The notes below the pieces were generated by a model. That model searched no databases. It saw only the letters and a list, made by a program, of their open reading frames with translations, and was not told where the DNA came from. A stretch of DNA of 64,000 nt from Panax quinquefolius (lineage: Eukaryota > Streptophyta > Magnoliopsida > Apiales > Araliaceae): positions 139,948,568 to 140,012,567 of the forward strand of contig CM035167.1 in the NCBI GenBank assembly GCA_020205615.1, given 5' to 3'. The position numbers and the translations under genes are program-made. Of this stretch, positions 11,406-23,815 are shown in pieces; positions within the stretch are counted from its first letter, which is position 1, and each line of letters begins with the position of its first letter.

Positions 11406-13231
11406 GAGGATAACTGATAAGGGATCCATGGATATTTTTTGGAGAAATGCTATTGGTTGTTGAAGATATGGCCATGCAGAGGTTCACGTGCATGAGTAAT
11501 AATACAATAGCGGGGTAAATTAAGGGCAGCTTGTGGGATGTGGTGCATGTGATTGTGCGATCTTTTTGTAGACAACAAGAAGAAGTCAAGAAGGCTCTTT
11601 TAATTTGTATGAATTTTTTGGACCAGCTAAAGCATGCATATCCTTCATTTTTCCCAAACAAAATTCCAAAGTTATCTTGGAGTTAATTTCTCATTGATTT
11701 GGAATTTTGTGATTGATTGATTGATATGATAGCCTACATAATCAATTAATTAATTGTCAAGGTCGAGACTTGAGAGTGAGTGCATGCATGCAATTAGAGA
11801 CTTTATATATGAATCAATCATCTTAATTTAGACTAATTATGAATCAATCAATCATCTTGATCAGGTTGAGAGTGCATGCATGCATTGGACAAATGCTAAG
11901 GACTTTAATTTTCCCCTAGCTAGCTAGCTAGATATATAGATAAGTACTGGAACATATACATATATAAAAACAAATTAAATAGATATCTTCCTAAATTATA
12001 TATGTTGATACATACATACATACATACATGAGGATATGATCTAGCTAGACAGCAGTGGAGAGAAAGAGAGAGTACAAATTCAACAGGAGGATGGACGGTG
12101 ATCGGCATGACAGTGTGAAGATAGGGAGGAGAATTGAAAAATATATCACAAGGAATTAATTAATTAATTGAAGGAATGCATAATGTGGTCCTAAAAGCAC
12201 ATGGAGAAAAGCCAAAACCTATATATATACACACACACAATTAGTTTCGTCGTTGGCCTGATCAGAAGATGACATTATTTGTGCCTGCCAACCCCAAAAG
12301 ACTCTCTGCAAGGTCTTAATTCTCTTGTCATTTTAGATGAAGACGCCCATTACACAAATTTGTGGATCTTAGGAATTCCCTATCTTCAAGGGAACTTCTT
12401 GATATTAGATTAGATTAGATTGGAGCCTAACTTAATTTTCTTAAGAAATCGATATTAATTGGTGGACAAGCTAGCTAGCTACCCACTCATCGATCTCCTT
12501 CCACGATATTTATATATATGCACTTCAGCACTTGATAGTAGTTCTATACTGTAGATCTAACTTCAAGAGGGATATATAACTGCCCTATATATATATATAA
12601 GTATATAACATACCTTGTGCGCAAATTAAAAACAAAGCAATGATCACATTCATGCATGGGTAGTCATGAGGTATAGTTAGACTCATTTTGCCAATATGTT
12701 AGTGCTGCAACTTAAGTTGGTTGTAGGCAAGTAAGCTAGCTAGTACAAATAGAAGAGTTAGTACTGTATTTAAGTATTCTTCTTATCATGTATGTAAATT
12801 GAAAAGAAAAAGAATCCCTTGTTCTAATTTGTATCCAAATCCAAATTCTGGGAAACAATTAATGGTTAAAGAAAAATACTACTCAAACAGAAAGACATGC
12901 ATAACCCATATATAATTTATTTATTTTTACACATAGTATTGTATATATTAGTCAAAACAATTTATGCTATATATGGGAAGCAGTTAATGATTAAAGAATA
13001 ATACTACTCAAAACAATTTTTTGGTACACATAGTATTGAATTATATAAGAGAACCTCTCGACGAAAATCTAGTTTAGAAAATATGTTTATTTTATACCTC
13101 GTTGTATACTTGCCGAAAAAGAAAAAAAAAAGAAGAGCGATAAATTGACGATGGCGGCGTTCAAAGATACTTGTTTCACTTCGAAATGGGAGTATAATAA
13201 TTTCTATTAAATCGATTTTTGCAGTAGTAAG
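11406..13231. other. Germin-like gene upstream region, no gene seen
   Basis: No coding sequence is supported. Several CATGCATG (RY-like) motifs occur (near 11782, 11875, 10524), with GCTAGCTAGC runs near 11921 and 12471 and a TTAGA tandem at about 12406-12421. RY motifs are known ABI3/FUS3 targets in seed genes; here they may be chance AT-rich palindromes. The last 5 nt, 13227-13231 (GTAAG), are the left target-site duplication of the retrotransposon. Confidence 0.5.
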
Positions 13232-14964
13232 TGTGACACCCCCAAAATTAGGTATACATCATCCATCTTGGGTTACGCTTTACATGGTACGTAATTTAAA
13301 TACAACTTATTAACATAATCGTAGCAGATAATATGACATAAATCACGTAAGCTTTAAATACAAATATCTTCTACTAGATATTATACAAACTCAAAAAAAA
13401 GTCCTCATTACAATTATTATCACACTATTTTACGAATAGTGAGGACTACTAATGCTATCTTCGTGACCATCACTGCTTCCCCACTCGTCCCCAAATTTAT
13501 ATTCTCATTTCACTTCCTAGAAACAAAGTGAAAGAAAGGGAAGCTCAACTAGCCCAAAGTAGAAATATTATGACTAAGATAATGCGAATAAATTGTCAAT
13601 AGTCTTCAACAATGTTAAACCGATAAAATACAATGATAAACCATGCTTAACTTTAATCTGCGGTGAATAAGCAATCCATTAAAAGAGTCAAGTAGAAAAT
13701 AAAGTCTACTATCTTTTAAGTTTTAAAAGGTTTTCATCATCAAGTATAAATTTGAGACTCGCCTTTAATAAATATTCCACATCATCGAATCACCCACGAC
13801 TACTACCAAGGATATTCTTTAAGATCACGACCACAATTATTCATGCACTACGCCAAGAATATTTGTGTATTCATTAATGGTCACGTGATCATGCCAACAA
13901 TCGTCCACCAATGCACTACTACCATCGAGGATTTTATCACATCATTTGTAACATTACTGGCCATGATTACACAATCAATAATAGTCTCTCATAATCATAC
14001 CAAGTCCATCTACGCACTACGTGCCACGTATTACTTTCAACATAATATAAACATGAGGATGATGACAATGATATAAGAATTCAATAAAATAAGTTCAAGA
14101 ATTATTTTATCCGGAATTATTAACGTCCAAATTATCAACGTGATCTTCGTTTTGTAGAGTAAAATTCAAGAATGATCGGAAGAATATTTCCATGAAAGAT
14201 CTTTGGATGAAACGCAAATATCGAGGATATTCCACTAATTTCATGGAGTATAAGTCAAAGTTTTAACCAACCGGGTATAATAAAGAATAGAATAACAAAA
14301 GAAATCACCACGCGTGTGATAGATCAAGCAAAGGCGAGTTATTCCAACAGAATAATAAATAATCTAACAAAGTCCCACAGAAAACGCATGCATGTGGATG
14401 TTCCAAATGAATAATAAAGAATGGAACCGGATCCGGCGTAAAACACACAGACGGGATGTTCCAAATGTAATTATAATAAAGATTTTAACCAGTCCGGTGT
14501 AAAACACACGCATGTGATGTTCCAATGTAAATAATAATAAAGATGGAACCAGTGTCCGGTGTAAAACACACGCATGTGATATTCCAATGTAATAATAATA
14601 AAGATTTTAAACCAGTCCTGTAAAACACACACGCATGATGTTCCAATGTAATAATAATAAAAGATTTTAACCAGTCCTGTGTAAAACACGCATGAGGATG
14701 TTCCAATGTAATAATAGAAGAATGTCACCAAGTATAGGGTAAACCACGTTATACAAAGTTATTCCAATGTAATAATAAGCAATGGAATAACAATGCATTT
14801 CTCTTCTTAATAAGAAAGAATAACACCCCTTACTTTTGGTAGGAGATTGAATATCGCAAAGAACAGAAGTAACAAAATACTCTTCTTCTTTCTCTCTTAT
14901 TCTCTCTATACTTTCTCTCTCTATAAGCTTGAATGAATTAAATGAAAATAATGAAGTTTCTAGG
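13232..14964 (-). repeat. Left fragment of older outer LTR
   Basis: It begins with TGTGACACCCCC and follows the same block order as the inner LTR (the region around GCTCAACTAGCCC, then GTGTAAAATTCAAGAATGATC) but is clearly more diverged. It stops without the TCTTACA end, exactly where the next LTR start occurs at 14965. A block of about seven 60-nt tandem units occupies 14260-14790. Confidence 0.7.
14260..14790. repeat. About seven tandem copies of a ~60-nt unit in the outer LTR
   Basis: Each unit contains GATGTTCCAATGTAATAATA, then AAAGATTTTAACCAGTCC, then GTGTAAAACACACGCATG, with small indels between copies. The repeated ORF seen on the minus strand here is a by-product of the array and not a gene. 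Confidence 0.75.
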
Positions 14965-17622
14965 TGTGACGCCCCCCAAAATAGTATACACAACACCCAT
15001 TCTGAGTCGCCAAATACATGGTACAAGAAGCAAACTACAACTTCAATAATACAAATGTCGTGAAAATACGACAATATATATCTGTGAGTTTAAATACAAA
15101 TATTATCTTTTAGACAATATCTATACTCAAATAAATCCTCATCACATTTATTGATACATTATTTTACAAAAATGGTGAGGACTACTAAACAACTCTCTCT
15201 AGAACCTTCATTCCATACCCCCACTAAGACTTTCGCTACATTCTCGCCTCCCGAGAAGAAAAATGGAACAACAAGGAAAAGGGTGAGCTCAACTAGCCCA
15301 AGAAGAATATTATGACTAAGATAATATACAACAAATTATCGTTAGTCTCCAACAGGAAAAATCTGATAGAATACAATAGACAACAAGTTTCGCATCAATA
15401 TTCGCAATGAAATAATAATTCATGAAGAGTTACGTAGAGAATGAAATCTACTATAATCTATGAATTTAATGTTCATCATCAATATTTTATCCTCAGAACA
15501 TCAATCAATATTCATCTCAAATCAAATATTCATCTTTTGCACTACAAAGCCAAAGATATTCATTAATCGGTCATGTTCGTCTCAACACTGCTCATCTTTG
15601 CACTAAAGGCCAAAGATATTCATCACGGTCGTATTCATTTAAACATCTCGCTCATCTTTGCACTCACAGCCAAAGATATTCTTCGAAATCATTCATCTTT
15701 GCACTACAGCCAAAGATATTCAATAACATCATCATTTAAGACCGAGGATGATGAAAAATATTTTTAAAGAACGAATCCAAAGAAACAAAATGACAAGGAT
15801 TAAGGATTAAGGATTCATACTTGGTTTTATCCACGTCCAAAAAATACCTCAAAAATAATCATAGTGGTGTAAAATTCAAGAATGATCAAAACATGGATAC
15901 AATTAAAGCTAGTATCCGTAATAGATATTTTGACTTAAAAGAAGAAATTTTATTTTTCTATGAATAGTGTCAGATCGTGAATAGTCCGATATCGTGAATA
16001 AGAACTCTCGACACCAAAAGATAGAAATTCCACAAAAAACATTTTCACGCTTCATTTAATAAGACTCGTGAATAAGAAACTCGTGAATAAGAACTCATGA
16101 ATAAGAACTCATGAATAGTAACCCCGAGCATGAAAAAGTTCCAAATTTGATAAAAACTTCAGATCAATATTTCAAAGATAATGATATCAAGAAATAATAT
16201 CATTAAGAAAAAAATAATATCCCTTACCTCAAAGAATCAAGATTTCTAAAGGAAAGGCTCAAGTGATCTTTGAATGAAACTTGTCTTGAATGTTAAGAAC
16301 TCTCAAAGTATCTAAATACTCACAAAATACGCCTCAATAATATAGAGAGAGAAAGAGAAAAACTTTGTTTCGGTGTGATTTTCAATTCTAACTTAAATTT
16401 CTATTTATAGGAAAATGTTAGCCCGCCAAGCGACTTGACCAAGCACGATGGCTTTACCGCTACTATTGCCACCCACCACATTTGAAATAAAATTCAGCAC
16501 ATTTCTTCACCAACCACAAGTGGGGCCCACTCAATTCTAGAATTTTCCACCAAAATCAATTATAACCCTAATTTCCGAATCCGACACCTCTTAAAATTCA
16601 CAACAAATCATTCGTGCATTTTTAATTCGCTTCAAAATTTGTGGACATATACTCAACTTATGTATGTATAACATACCCAAAAATTACCACAATCCAACGG
16701 TCGGATTAAAAATTATAACCCCAAGAATATATCTCAAAACCCCGATTTGATTTTTAACACCTCCAATCCGATAAAAAATACTTGATAAAACACCTCAACA
16801 TTAATTCCTTCATTAATAACCACATAAATAAATCCATCATTTATATCCACATAAAATAAATATTTCTTTATCATATGAATCAATAATTAATTATTCACAA
16901 ATAATATTACGAATCACAATTATGACAACCAAAGTAGCTCCTGGAAGAGAGGGCTTCCAATAAGGATCTCTCCTCATCGGGCGCCGCAATTAGGTGACCA
17001 AACCTCTCCTTAGATGTAACTTTCTAGACATTGCCAATAATGTTATCTAATAATATTATTCAAATAATATGAATTATTGATCCGATAATGGGAAATATCA
17101 AGCGCGTGACAATTATCAACAACAATAATATAAAATATCAACGCAAAGAATTATCAATCAATAAAATAAAATATTGAATAAGAATCTACCGTGAAAATTA
17201 TTGAGTAAAGTGCCATCTTACGTAAGAATCAATAATTCAACAATTACGTAATACTGCAAAGCTTCTCTTCGCGACCACCACGCCAGACATCAGATTTTAA
17301 CCACCGGGTATTCCAATGCCTTAATCTGTAATAACTACGCCAATTATTTATAACCACCCAAACTTTGTCGCTTTCCTCATCCAATCGCTTTCCGTTATGG
17401 GGCCCACACATGGCTCAGCTACTGCAGCATTTAATATTCCCCTGACAAGCATTTAATATTCCACGACCAAACGAATATTCCCCGACAAAAATGAATATTT
17501 TATAACCACTTGCTTATTTTGAAATATTTGCGATTTAACCCTTAACTATCCACATTAATCAAATCAACCCTATAATAAATAAAGGAAATTCCTTTTATTT
17601 AAAAAAATTTTGGGGTCTTACA
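14965..17622 (-). repeat. 3' LTR of inner Ty3/gypsy element
   Basis: A complete LTR of about 2.66 kb. On the element's sense (minus) strand it starts TGTAAGACCCC and ends GGGGCGTCACA, so it has the TG...CA ends. On the minus strand CTATAAATAG (complement of 16401-16410) is a near-ideal TATA box for U3. Four CATCTTTG...CAAAGATATTC tandem units lie at about 15530-15735, followed by short GTGAATAAG repeats at about 15960-16125. Its first 1.1 kb is nearly identical to 21666-22800. Confidence 0.8.
15530..15735. repeat. Hairpin-unit tandem repeat in LTR (copy 1)
   Basis: Four units each carry ATCTTTG, an 8-10 nt spacer, then CAAAGAT, so each unit can fold into a 7-bp stem. The matching block in the other LTR is at 22225-22440 and an enlarged one is in the solo LTR. 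Confidence 0.75.
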
Positions 17623-20600
17623 ACCTCCCTCCTTATGAAATTTCGTCCTCGAAATCGACGTGACGTACTGGTGTGTTTGAAAAGGTGAGGATACCTCGCT
17701 TTCATTTCCGCTTCCAATTCCTGTGTCATTTCTATAATAGCATGATTCCTCCACAAAACTTTAACTTGTGGTATGACCTTTCATGCAGTAGGGACATGCT
17801 TCTTCCTATCCAAAATCTTGACAGTACCTCCTCCCACGTTAAGTCTTCTACTATCTCGTCCGGTTCTAACTCAATAATCTGGTTCGGGTCTTTCACATAT
17901 TTATTTAAGTAAAGATATGTGAAACACATTATGAACACGAGACATACTGAGGTAACGCAAGTCTATATAGCTACATTTCCTACCTCGGCCAAGAATTTGA
18001 AATGGACCAATAAATCGTGGATTTGAGCTTTCCTCTCTTCCCAAATCTTGTAACTCCCTTCCATGGAGCAACTCGCAACAATATATGATCCCCACATTAA
18101 ATTCCACATCCTTTCGATGAAGATCCGCATAACTCTTTTGTCGATCTTGTCTTGCTTTGTATACGTTGTCGAATCATTTGGATCTTTTCAGTGAGTCATA
18201 CGCATTAACTTTCGGGTCCCAACAATGTTGCTTCACCCACCTCATCCCAACATATCGGAGAACGACATTTTCGGCCATATAATGCTTGAATGGAACCATG
18301 CCTATATTTGTTTAATAACTATTGTTGTATGAGAATTCCACCAATGGCAAGTACTTATCCCAACTTCCTTTGAAATCTAGGACACGAGTTTTAATATATC
18401 TTCAAGAGTTTGAGTAGTCCTTTCTCGATCACCCATCCGTTTGAGGATGGTATGCCAAAGATCAATCAGAATTGCGCCCATAGCTTTCTACAAACTAACC
18501 CAAAATCATAAAGTGAATCTTGGTCACTATCCGAAACTATGGATACAGCATGCCATGCAACCTCACAATCTCATTCACGCATATACTAAGCAAGACGTTC
18601 AGGGAATAAGTCTCCCATATCTCCAAGAAATGAAAGCGAGACTTGGTTAATCTATCAACAATAACCCAAATAAGATTGATGCCTGAGAAACCGTAGGAAG
18701 ACCCAGAACGAAATCTATGGTAATGTGTTCCCACTTCCATTCCGGAATCTCAAGTGGTTGCAACGGACCCTTAGGTACTAGATGCTCCGCCTTTACACGT
18801 TAGCAAGTTAAACACATCGAGATAAACTTTGCAATCTCTCTCTTCATATTGTTCCACCAAAATGTATGTCAAGATCACGATACATTTTAGTACTTCCGTG
18901 ATGGATTGCAAATGGTGTATCAGGTGCCTCCATCATAATCTTGTACTTTCAAATCGAGTCGTTAGGAACACAAAGTCTTCAGTGGACTCAAGTATTCCTT
19001 CTTCATCAATTCTCGCCCTAATAGCTCCTTCTTGTACTTTCTTCTTCATACGCATCGCCCTCCCTTGTGGCTTGAGCGGCTTTAACTAAAGTCGATTATA
19101 CTCAGATATCATCACGTGCGGGTACCTAGAGTTTTCATCTCCATCTCTATTATTTGTAAATTCTACGAAATTAGTCTTTGACAATATCGCACTTTCATTT
19201 TGTATAATGATCTTCTACTCAACACGCCGCCTACCACGCTCGCTTTTCCAGGATGGCATGGTCGTAACACGTCTTTCAAATGAGTCTCCTCTTGAGTTCT
19301 TCAAGCTCTTCCCACATTCCTTGCTCCATTCGAATTTTGTATCTCTACGAGTTAGCTACGTTAATGGAATAGCGATTCGAGAATATCCTTCAACGAATCT
19401 CCGATAATAACCAACTAAGCCTGAAAACTACGATTTCGATTCATCGACTTAGGTTGCTCTCAACCGTGACTCATATCCCAATCTTGGATAAGACGTCACA
19501 ATGACACCTATCGCTTTACTATCGCATCGAATACGACGTCCCCTATAGAGAGTTCGCTTAAGTGAATTCCACAAAGGAAGTCACAAGATAAAGGCTCAGT
19601 ACCAAATTCTATAGTTGAATTTTTAACTCCACGAAGTTCAATAGAGCCATTCGATATGAGATTTTAGAAATGAGTTTTGTAGACTGGGTTCAAAGTCGAT
19701 ACAAAATTTAATATCGCTTTGGGAGTAAGCCAAGAAATTCTTCAGAAACACGTCCGAAAAATCAATAACAACAAGAATATTATTCAAATCGACGTGTCTT
19801 TATTCAAATCCATAACATGGACTAAGAAAACTTGACATCCGTAATAAACGAATGACTTCATGGCTTGATATGAAAATGTTTGATTACAATGGTTTGATTG
19901 CTTGAATTGAATAACAAAAGTTGCTTAGGAATATGAAAACTAACAACCTTACAAAAGCAATCAATTTGGCACGATGAGTAGTTAACCTTAAAATCACATC
20001 AAAAGCAAATATCTCTACTATAGAAATAAGGTTAACGGTAATGTGATAGTGCTAACCTCGAATCAAACAAGATTTCTAAACAACAGATGTAATGAAAGTT
20101 TCTCCTAACTGATTCTCCATAAATAGGTCAAAGTCTAATTTCTCCGTAGTCAAGTTCAAACGCTGAAATAAAGCAAGAGAGATAAAAGAATGGGTAGAAC
20201 CCCAGATCTCAGTAAGGTATAAACTTCGCAAGAATTTATAATTAACTAACCCGTGCTAACTTCGTTCGCTCTCAGATTTTGACCGGCCACGACAAACGCT
20301 CTTCCGTGAATCGCCGACTTTGACTTTTTTGGGACATCCTTTCGAGTCACCATTCCTTCACCGGATCTGGTTTCGATATCGTCATAATCTCGAGCGATAT
20401 GTCCTTCTTTTCCACAATTATAGCATACCTTGAATGTTGTGCGCGCGCTTTGGACTAATATGTCCCTCTTTCCATTTTGTAACATACGACCGATGGTCTT
20501 TCTCCTCCCTCGAAACCGGTTCTTCATCGGCGCCGACGCCTTCACATGGTCGTTGTTGAATCTCCTCTTTTAAAATCTCCTCCCGACTCGCTTCTTCTAT

Positions 20601-21665
20601 TTTCATGGCCACGATTACCACCGTAGTGGTTACCGCTTTTGTCTCAGATTCTTCTTTCTCCGTTTGAGTTATCGTTATTTTGTTGACTACTATCTTCTTG
20701 ATGCGATCCTCGTTATGGTCCCTCGGTTGAACGTTTCGTTATCTCGCCTAACAATCGAGCCTTTGTTGACAACATCCGAATAGAGAGAAATTTATGAGAA
20801 ATGAGATATCGACGACGCTTGTTTCAAACCTCTCGTAAACATCCGCCATCATCGCTCCTCATTCTCCACCAAATGAGGTGCAACTCGATAACTCCGCGAA
20901 CTTCGCCTCGTCTTCGGGACACCGTCCATATTATTCTCGCTTTCTAGTCTAATAAACTCCACTTCCTTCATACGACGAATACTTTCGTGGAAGTACTTGT
21001 CATTCAGGCTGCTTTCAAACGTCTCCCACGACATACGCCGAAAGTAATTGGATGGGTACGCTTCACGATTCCCACCAAAGAATCCGCCTCGCCACGGAAC
21101 ATAAAGTAGCGAATGGAACCTTCGTTCCTCCGTGCATCCCAAGACATCGAATATCTTGGTAATTTGTTTGACCCATGTTTCACGCCATGATCGGATCGGG
21201 CTTTCCTTAAATTCGTGTGGTCCCAACTCTTTGAACTTCTTCACCGTGACCACCCGTGAATTGCTATCATCTCCTCCTCAGATTTTGAACACGAGTCTCC
21301 TCGTCTGATTTTGCATGAATCGCTGAAAAACTTCTAAACATCCCTCGCTCATCATCTCGCCGCATGGTGTTATTCACAGAGGTACATTGCCACTGTTGCA
21401 CGTTCTCCTCGTTGGTAAGTGACAGCATCTCCACTGTCTCATTTACTCCAATCATTAATATTCTCATTCGACATTCTCAAATCACATCATAAAAGTGGGT
21501 TAATTAAATAAATTAACAAATCACATAATACCCCTATATATTATGACTCAACCAACAAATAAGCTTAGGTAGGACACACTAAATGAAGGATTTACTCATC
21601 TCTCCCTCCTAGTTCTATTCCTCGATCTCTCGCCAGAGATCATATCCCTAAGCTTTGATACTAAC
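17623..21665 (-). pseudogene. Decayed gag-pol internal region of Ty3/gypsy element
   Basis: About 4 kb on the minus strand with many stops and frameshifts. Recognisable pieces in sense order: gag capsid (about 20849-21253: FKELGPHEFK, IFDVLGCTEE, WETFESSLNDKYFHESIR, KEVEFIRL); a CCHC zinc knuckle CYNCGKEGHIARD (about 20390-20430; the final Cys is replaced by Tyr-Asp in this reading); integrase core (IWVIVDRLTKS and EIVRLHG, 18537-18740); integrase C-terminal part (RFIGPFQILGR, LSMSRVHNVFHISLLK, 17901-18107); and a chromodomain-like tail (VEDLTWE, 17732-17938). Protease and reverse transcriptase should lie at about 18.8-20.2 kb but no clean motif is readable. A polypurine tract (GGAGGGAGGT on minus) abuts 17622. 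It cannot encode working enzymes. Confidence 0.85.
21651..21663 (-). other. tRNA-Met primer-binding site of inner element
   Basis: On the minus strand TAGTATCAAAGCT lies immediately inside the LTR end. It matches the canonical TGGTATCAGAGCT with two G-to-A changes. It fixes the element's orientation and identifies 21666 onward as its 5' LTR. Confidence 0.7.
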
Positions 21666-23214
21666 CGCGACGCCCCCCCAAAATAGGTATACACAACACC
21701 CATTCCGAGTCGCCAAATACATGGTACAAGAAGCAAACTACAACTTCAATAATACAAATGTCGTGTGAAATACGACAATATATAATGTGAGTTTAAATAC
21801 AAATATTATCTTTTAGACAATATCTATACTCAAATAAATCCTCATCACATTTATTGATACATTATTTTACAAAATGGTGAGGACTACTAAACAACTCTCT
21901 CTAACCTTCATTCCATACCCCGACTAAGATTTCGCTACATTCTCGCCTCTGAAAAGAAAAAAAATGGAACAACAAGGAAAAGGGTGAGCTCAACTAGCCA
22001 AAGAAAGAATATTATGACTAAGATAATATACAACAAATTATCGTTAGTCTCCAACAGGAAAATCGATAGAATACAATGAATAACAAGTTTCGGATCAATA
22101 TTCGCGCAGTGGAAATAATAATTCATAGAAGAGTTACGTAGAATGAAATCTACTATAATCTATGAATTTAACAAATCCATCATCAATATTTTATCCCCAG
22201 TAACATCAATCAATATTCATCTCAAATCAAATATTCATCTTTGCACCACAGCCAAAGATATTCATTAATCGGTCATGTTCGTCTCAACACTGCTCATCTT
22301 TGCACTAAAGGCCAAAGATATTCATCGATCGGCCATGTTCATTTAAACACCGCTCATCTTTGCACTACGTGCCAAAGATATTCTTCAAAATCATTCATCT
22401 TTTGCACTACAGCCAAAGATATTCAATAACATCATCATTTAAGACCGAGGATGATGAAAAATATTTTTAAAGAATCGAATCCAAAGTGAAACAAAATGAC
22501 AAGGATTAAGGATTAAGGATTCATACTTGGTTTTATCCACGTCCAAAAATACCTCAAAAATAATCATAGTGGTGTAAAATTCAAGAATGATCAAAACATG
22601 GATACAATCAAAGCTAGTATCCGTAATAGATATTTTGACGAAAAGAAGAAATTTTATTTTTCTATGAATAAGTCGTGATATCGTGAATAGTCTCAGATAT
22701 CGTGAATAAAGTCCGTATATCGTGAATAAGTAACTCTCAACACCAAAAGATAGAAATTCCACAAAAAACATTTTCACGCTTATGAATAGTAACTCGTGAA
22801 TAGTAACTCATGAATAAGAACTCGTGAATAGTAACTCGTGAATAAGTAACTCATGAATAGTAACTCGTGAATAGTAACTCGTGAATAAGAACTCATGAAT
22901 AGTGGGCTTGACGACTAATGATGTGAAAAGAAAAGTGGTTTGACGCCAGTAATGTGAAACGACACGTAGTGGTTCGACGCTCAGAATGTGAAACGACAAG
23001 TGGTGGTCGACGTCTGGTAAAGGTAATTACTATTAACGAAGGTAAATACTACTATTGACGAAGGTAAATACTATTCACAAGGGTAATTACTATCGACGAA
23101 GGTAAATACTATTCACAAGGGTAATTACTATCGACGAAGGTAATTACTTATCGACGAAGATAAATACTATCGACGAAGAGACTCTTAGATGATGACATAT
23201 ACGAGCCCCCATAA
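21666..23214 (-). repeat. Truncated 5' LTR of inner element plus junction repeats
   Basis: 21666-22800 is nearly identical to the start of the inner 3' LTR. Similarity ends in an expanded array of GAATAGTAACTCGT / GAATAAGAACTCAT units (about 22780-22905). After that come ATGTGAAACGACA repeats and a run of ACGAAGGTAAATACTAT units (about 23020-23175) absent from the other LTR copies. The U3 promoter half (TATA, TGTAAGACC end) is missing. The right boundary is uncertain within about 300 nt. Confidence 0.6.
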
Positions 23215-23810
23215 AATAATCAAACTTACCACAAATCATTTTATTTTTCATCAACACATATTTAATCTTTCAACAATTATTAATCATTTATAACTTGTCG
23301 CCTCAATTATCGATTTAATACTATAACATATTATACGATGATGATCTTTGTGACAATAATTGAATCAATAATATAAGAGATATGATCGCAAAGAATTATC
23401 AGTAGAATAATTGAAAGCATAAATGAGTGACTTCTCACGTAAGCATCAATAATCAATACCGCGTCGCTACTATTATGCAACCACGCCAGACATCGTACTT
23501 TTACCAACGGGTAGTTCAACAGCTTTTAACGGTAACACCTCCGCTGTTATTTTTATAAAATATTTTTGTCGTTTTCAATCCGATGATAATTACATTATGG
23601 GGTCCACCAATGATTGAGTAGTTGTATGAATATTCCCTAACAAAAGAATATTCCCCAATAAAACGAATATTTTATAACAACTTGCATACTTTTTGCAAAA
23701 TTTATAAATATTATCCACAACTATAACATTATATCAAATTTATTCCATAATATTCAAAAATAATATTTATAGAAAAATTCATCTTTATTTATAAAAGCTG
23801 GGGTCTTACA
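23215..23810 (-). repeat. Right fragment of older outer LTR
   Basis: It aligns in block order with 16900-17622 (GCAAAGAATTATCA, CACGTAAGCATCAATAAT, ACCACGCCAGACATC, CATTATGGGGTCCAC) but only loosely, like the left outer fragment. It ends GGGTCTTACA, followed by the GTAAG duplication. Confidence 0.6.
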
Positions 23811-23815
23811 GTAAG

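Larger units (their letters stand above)
13232..23810 (-). mobile_element. Nested Ty3/gypsy LTR retrotransposon complex
   Basis: The outer boundaries are TGTGACACCCCC at 13232 and GGGTCTTACA ending at 23810, flanked on both sides by GTAAG (13227-13231 and 23811-23815), the expected 5-bp target-site duplication. A second TGTGACGCCCCC start at 14965 and an internal LTR end at 17622 show that another copy of the same family sits inside. The coding strand is minus: primer site at about 21651-21663, gag near 20.2-21.5 kb, pol near 17.6-20.2 kb, polypurine tract next to 17622. My reading is an old solo LTR (13232-14964 plus about 23215-23810) invaded by a younger element whose far LTR was later truncated. 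The gag-IN order, tRNA-Met primer site and long LTRs suggest a Tekay/Del-like chromovirus. Confidence 0.8.

Noticed and set aside
14471..14731. Open frames with repeated YYYIGTS and CVCFTPD peptides on the minus strand
   Set aside because: They arise from reading the ~60-nt tandem array of the outer LTR; there is no gene context and the peptide repeats mirror the DNA repeats.
15530..15735. Possible CRISPR-like array
   Set aside because: Repeats and spacers are both similar between units, the host is a plant nuclear genome, and the block is duplicated in every LTR of the family.
18441..19407. Plus-strand ORFs inside the retrotransposon
   Set aside because: Integrase and gag motifs are on the minus strand; the plus frames show no recognised domain.
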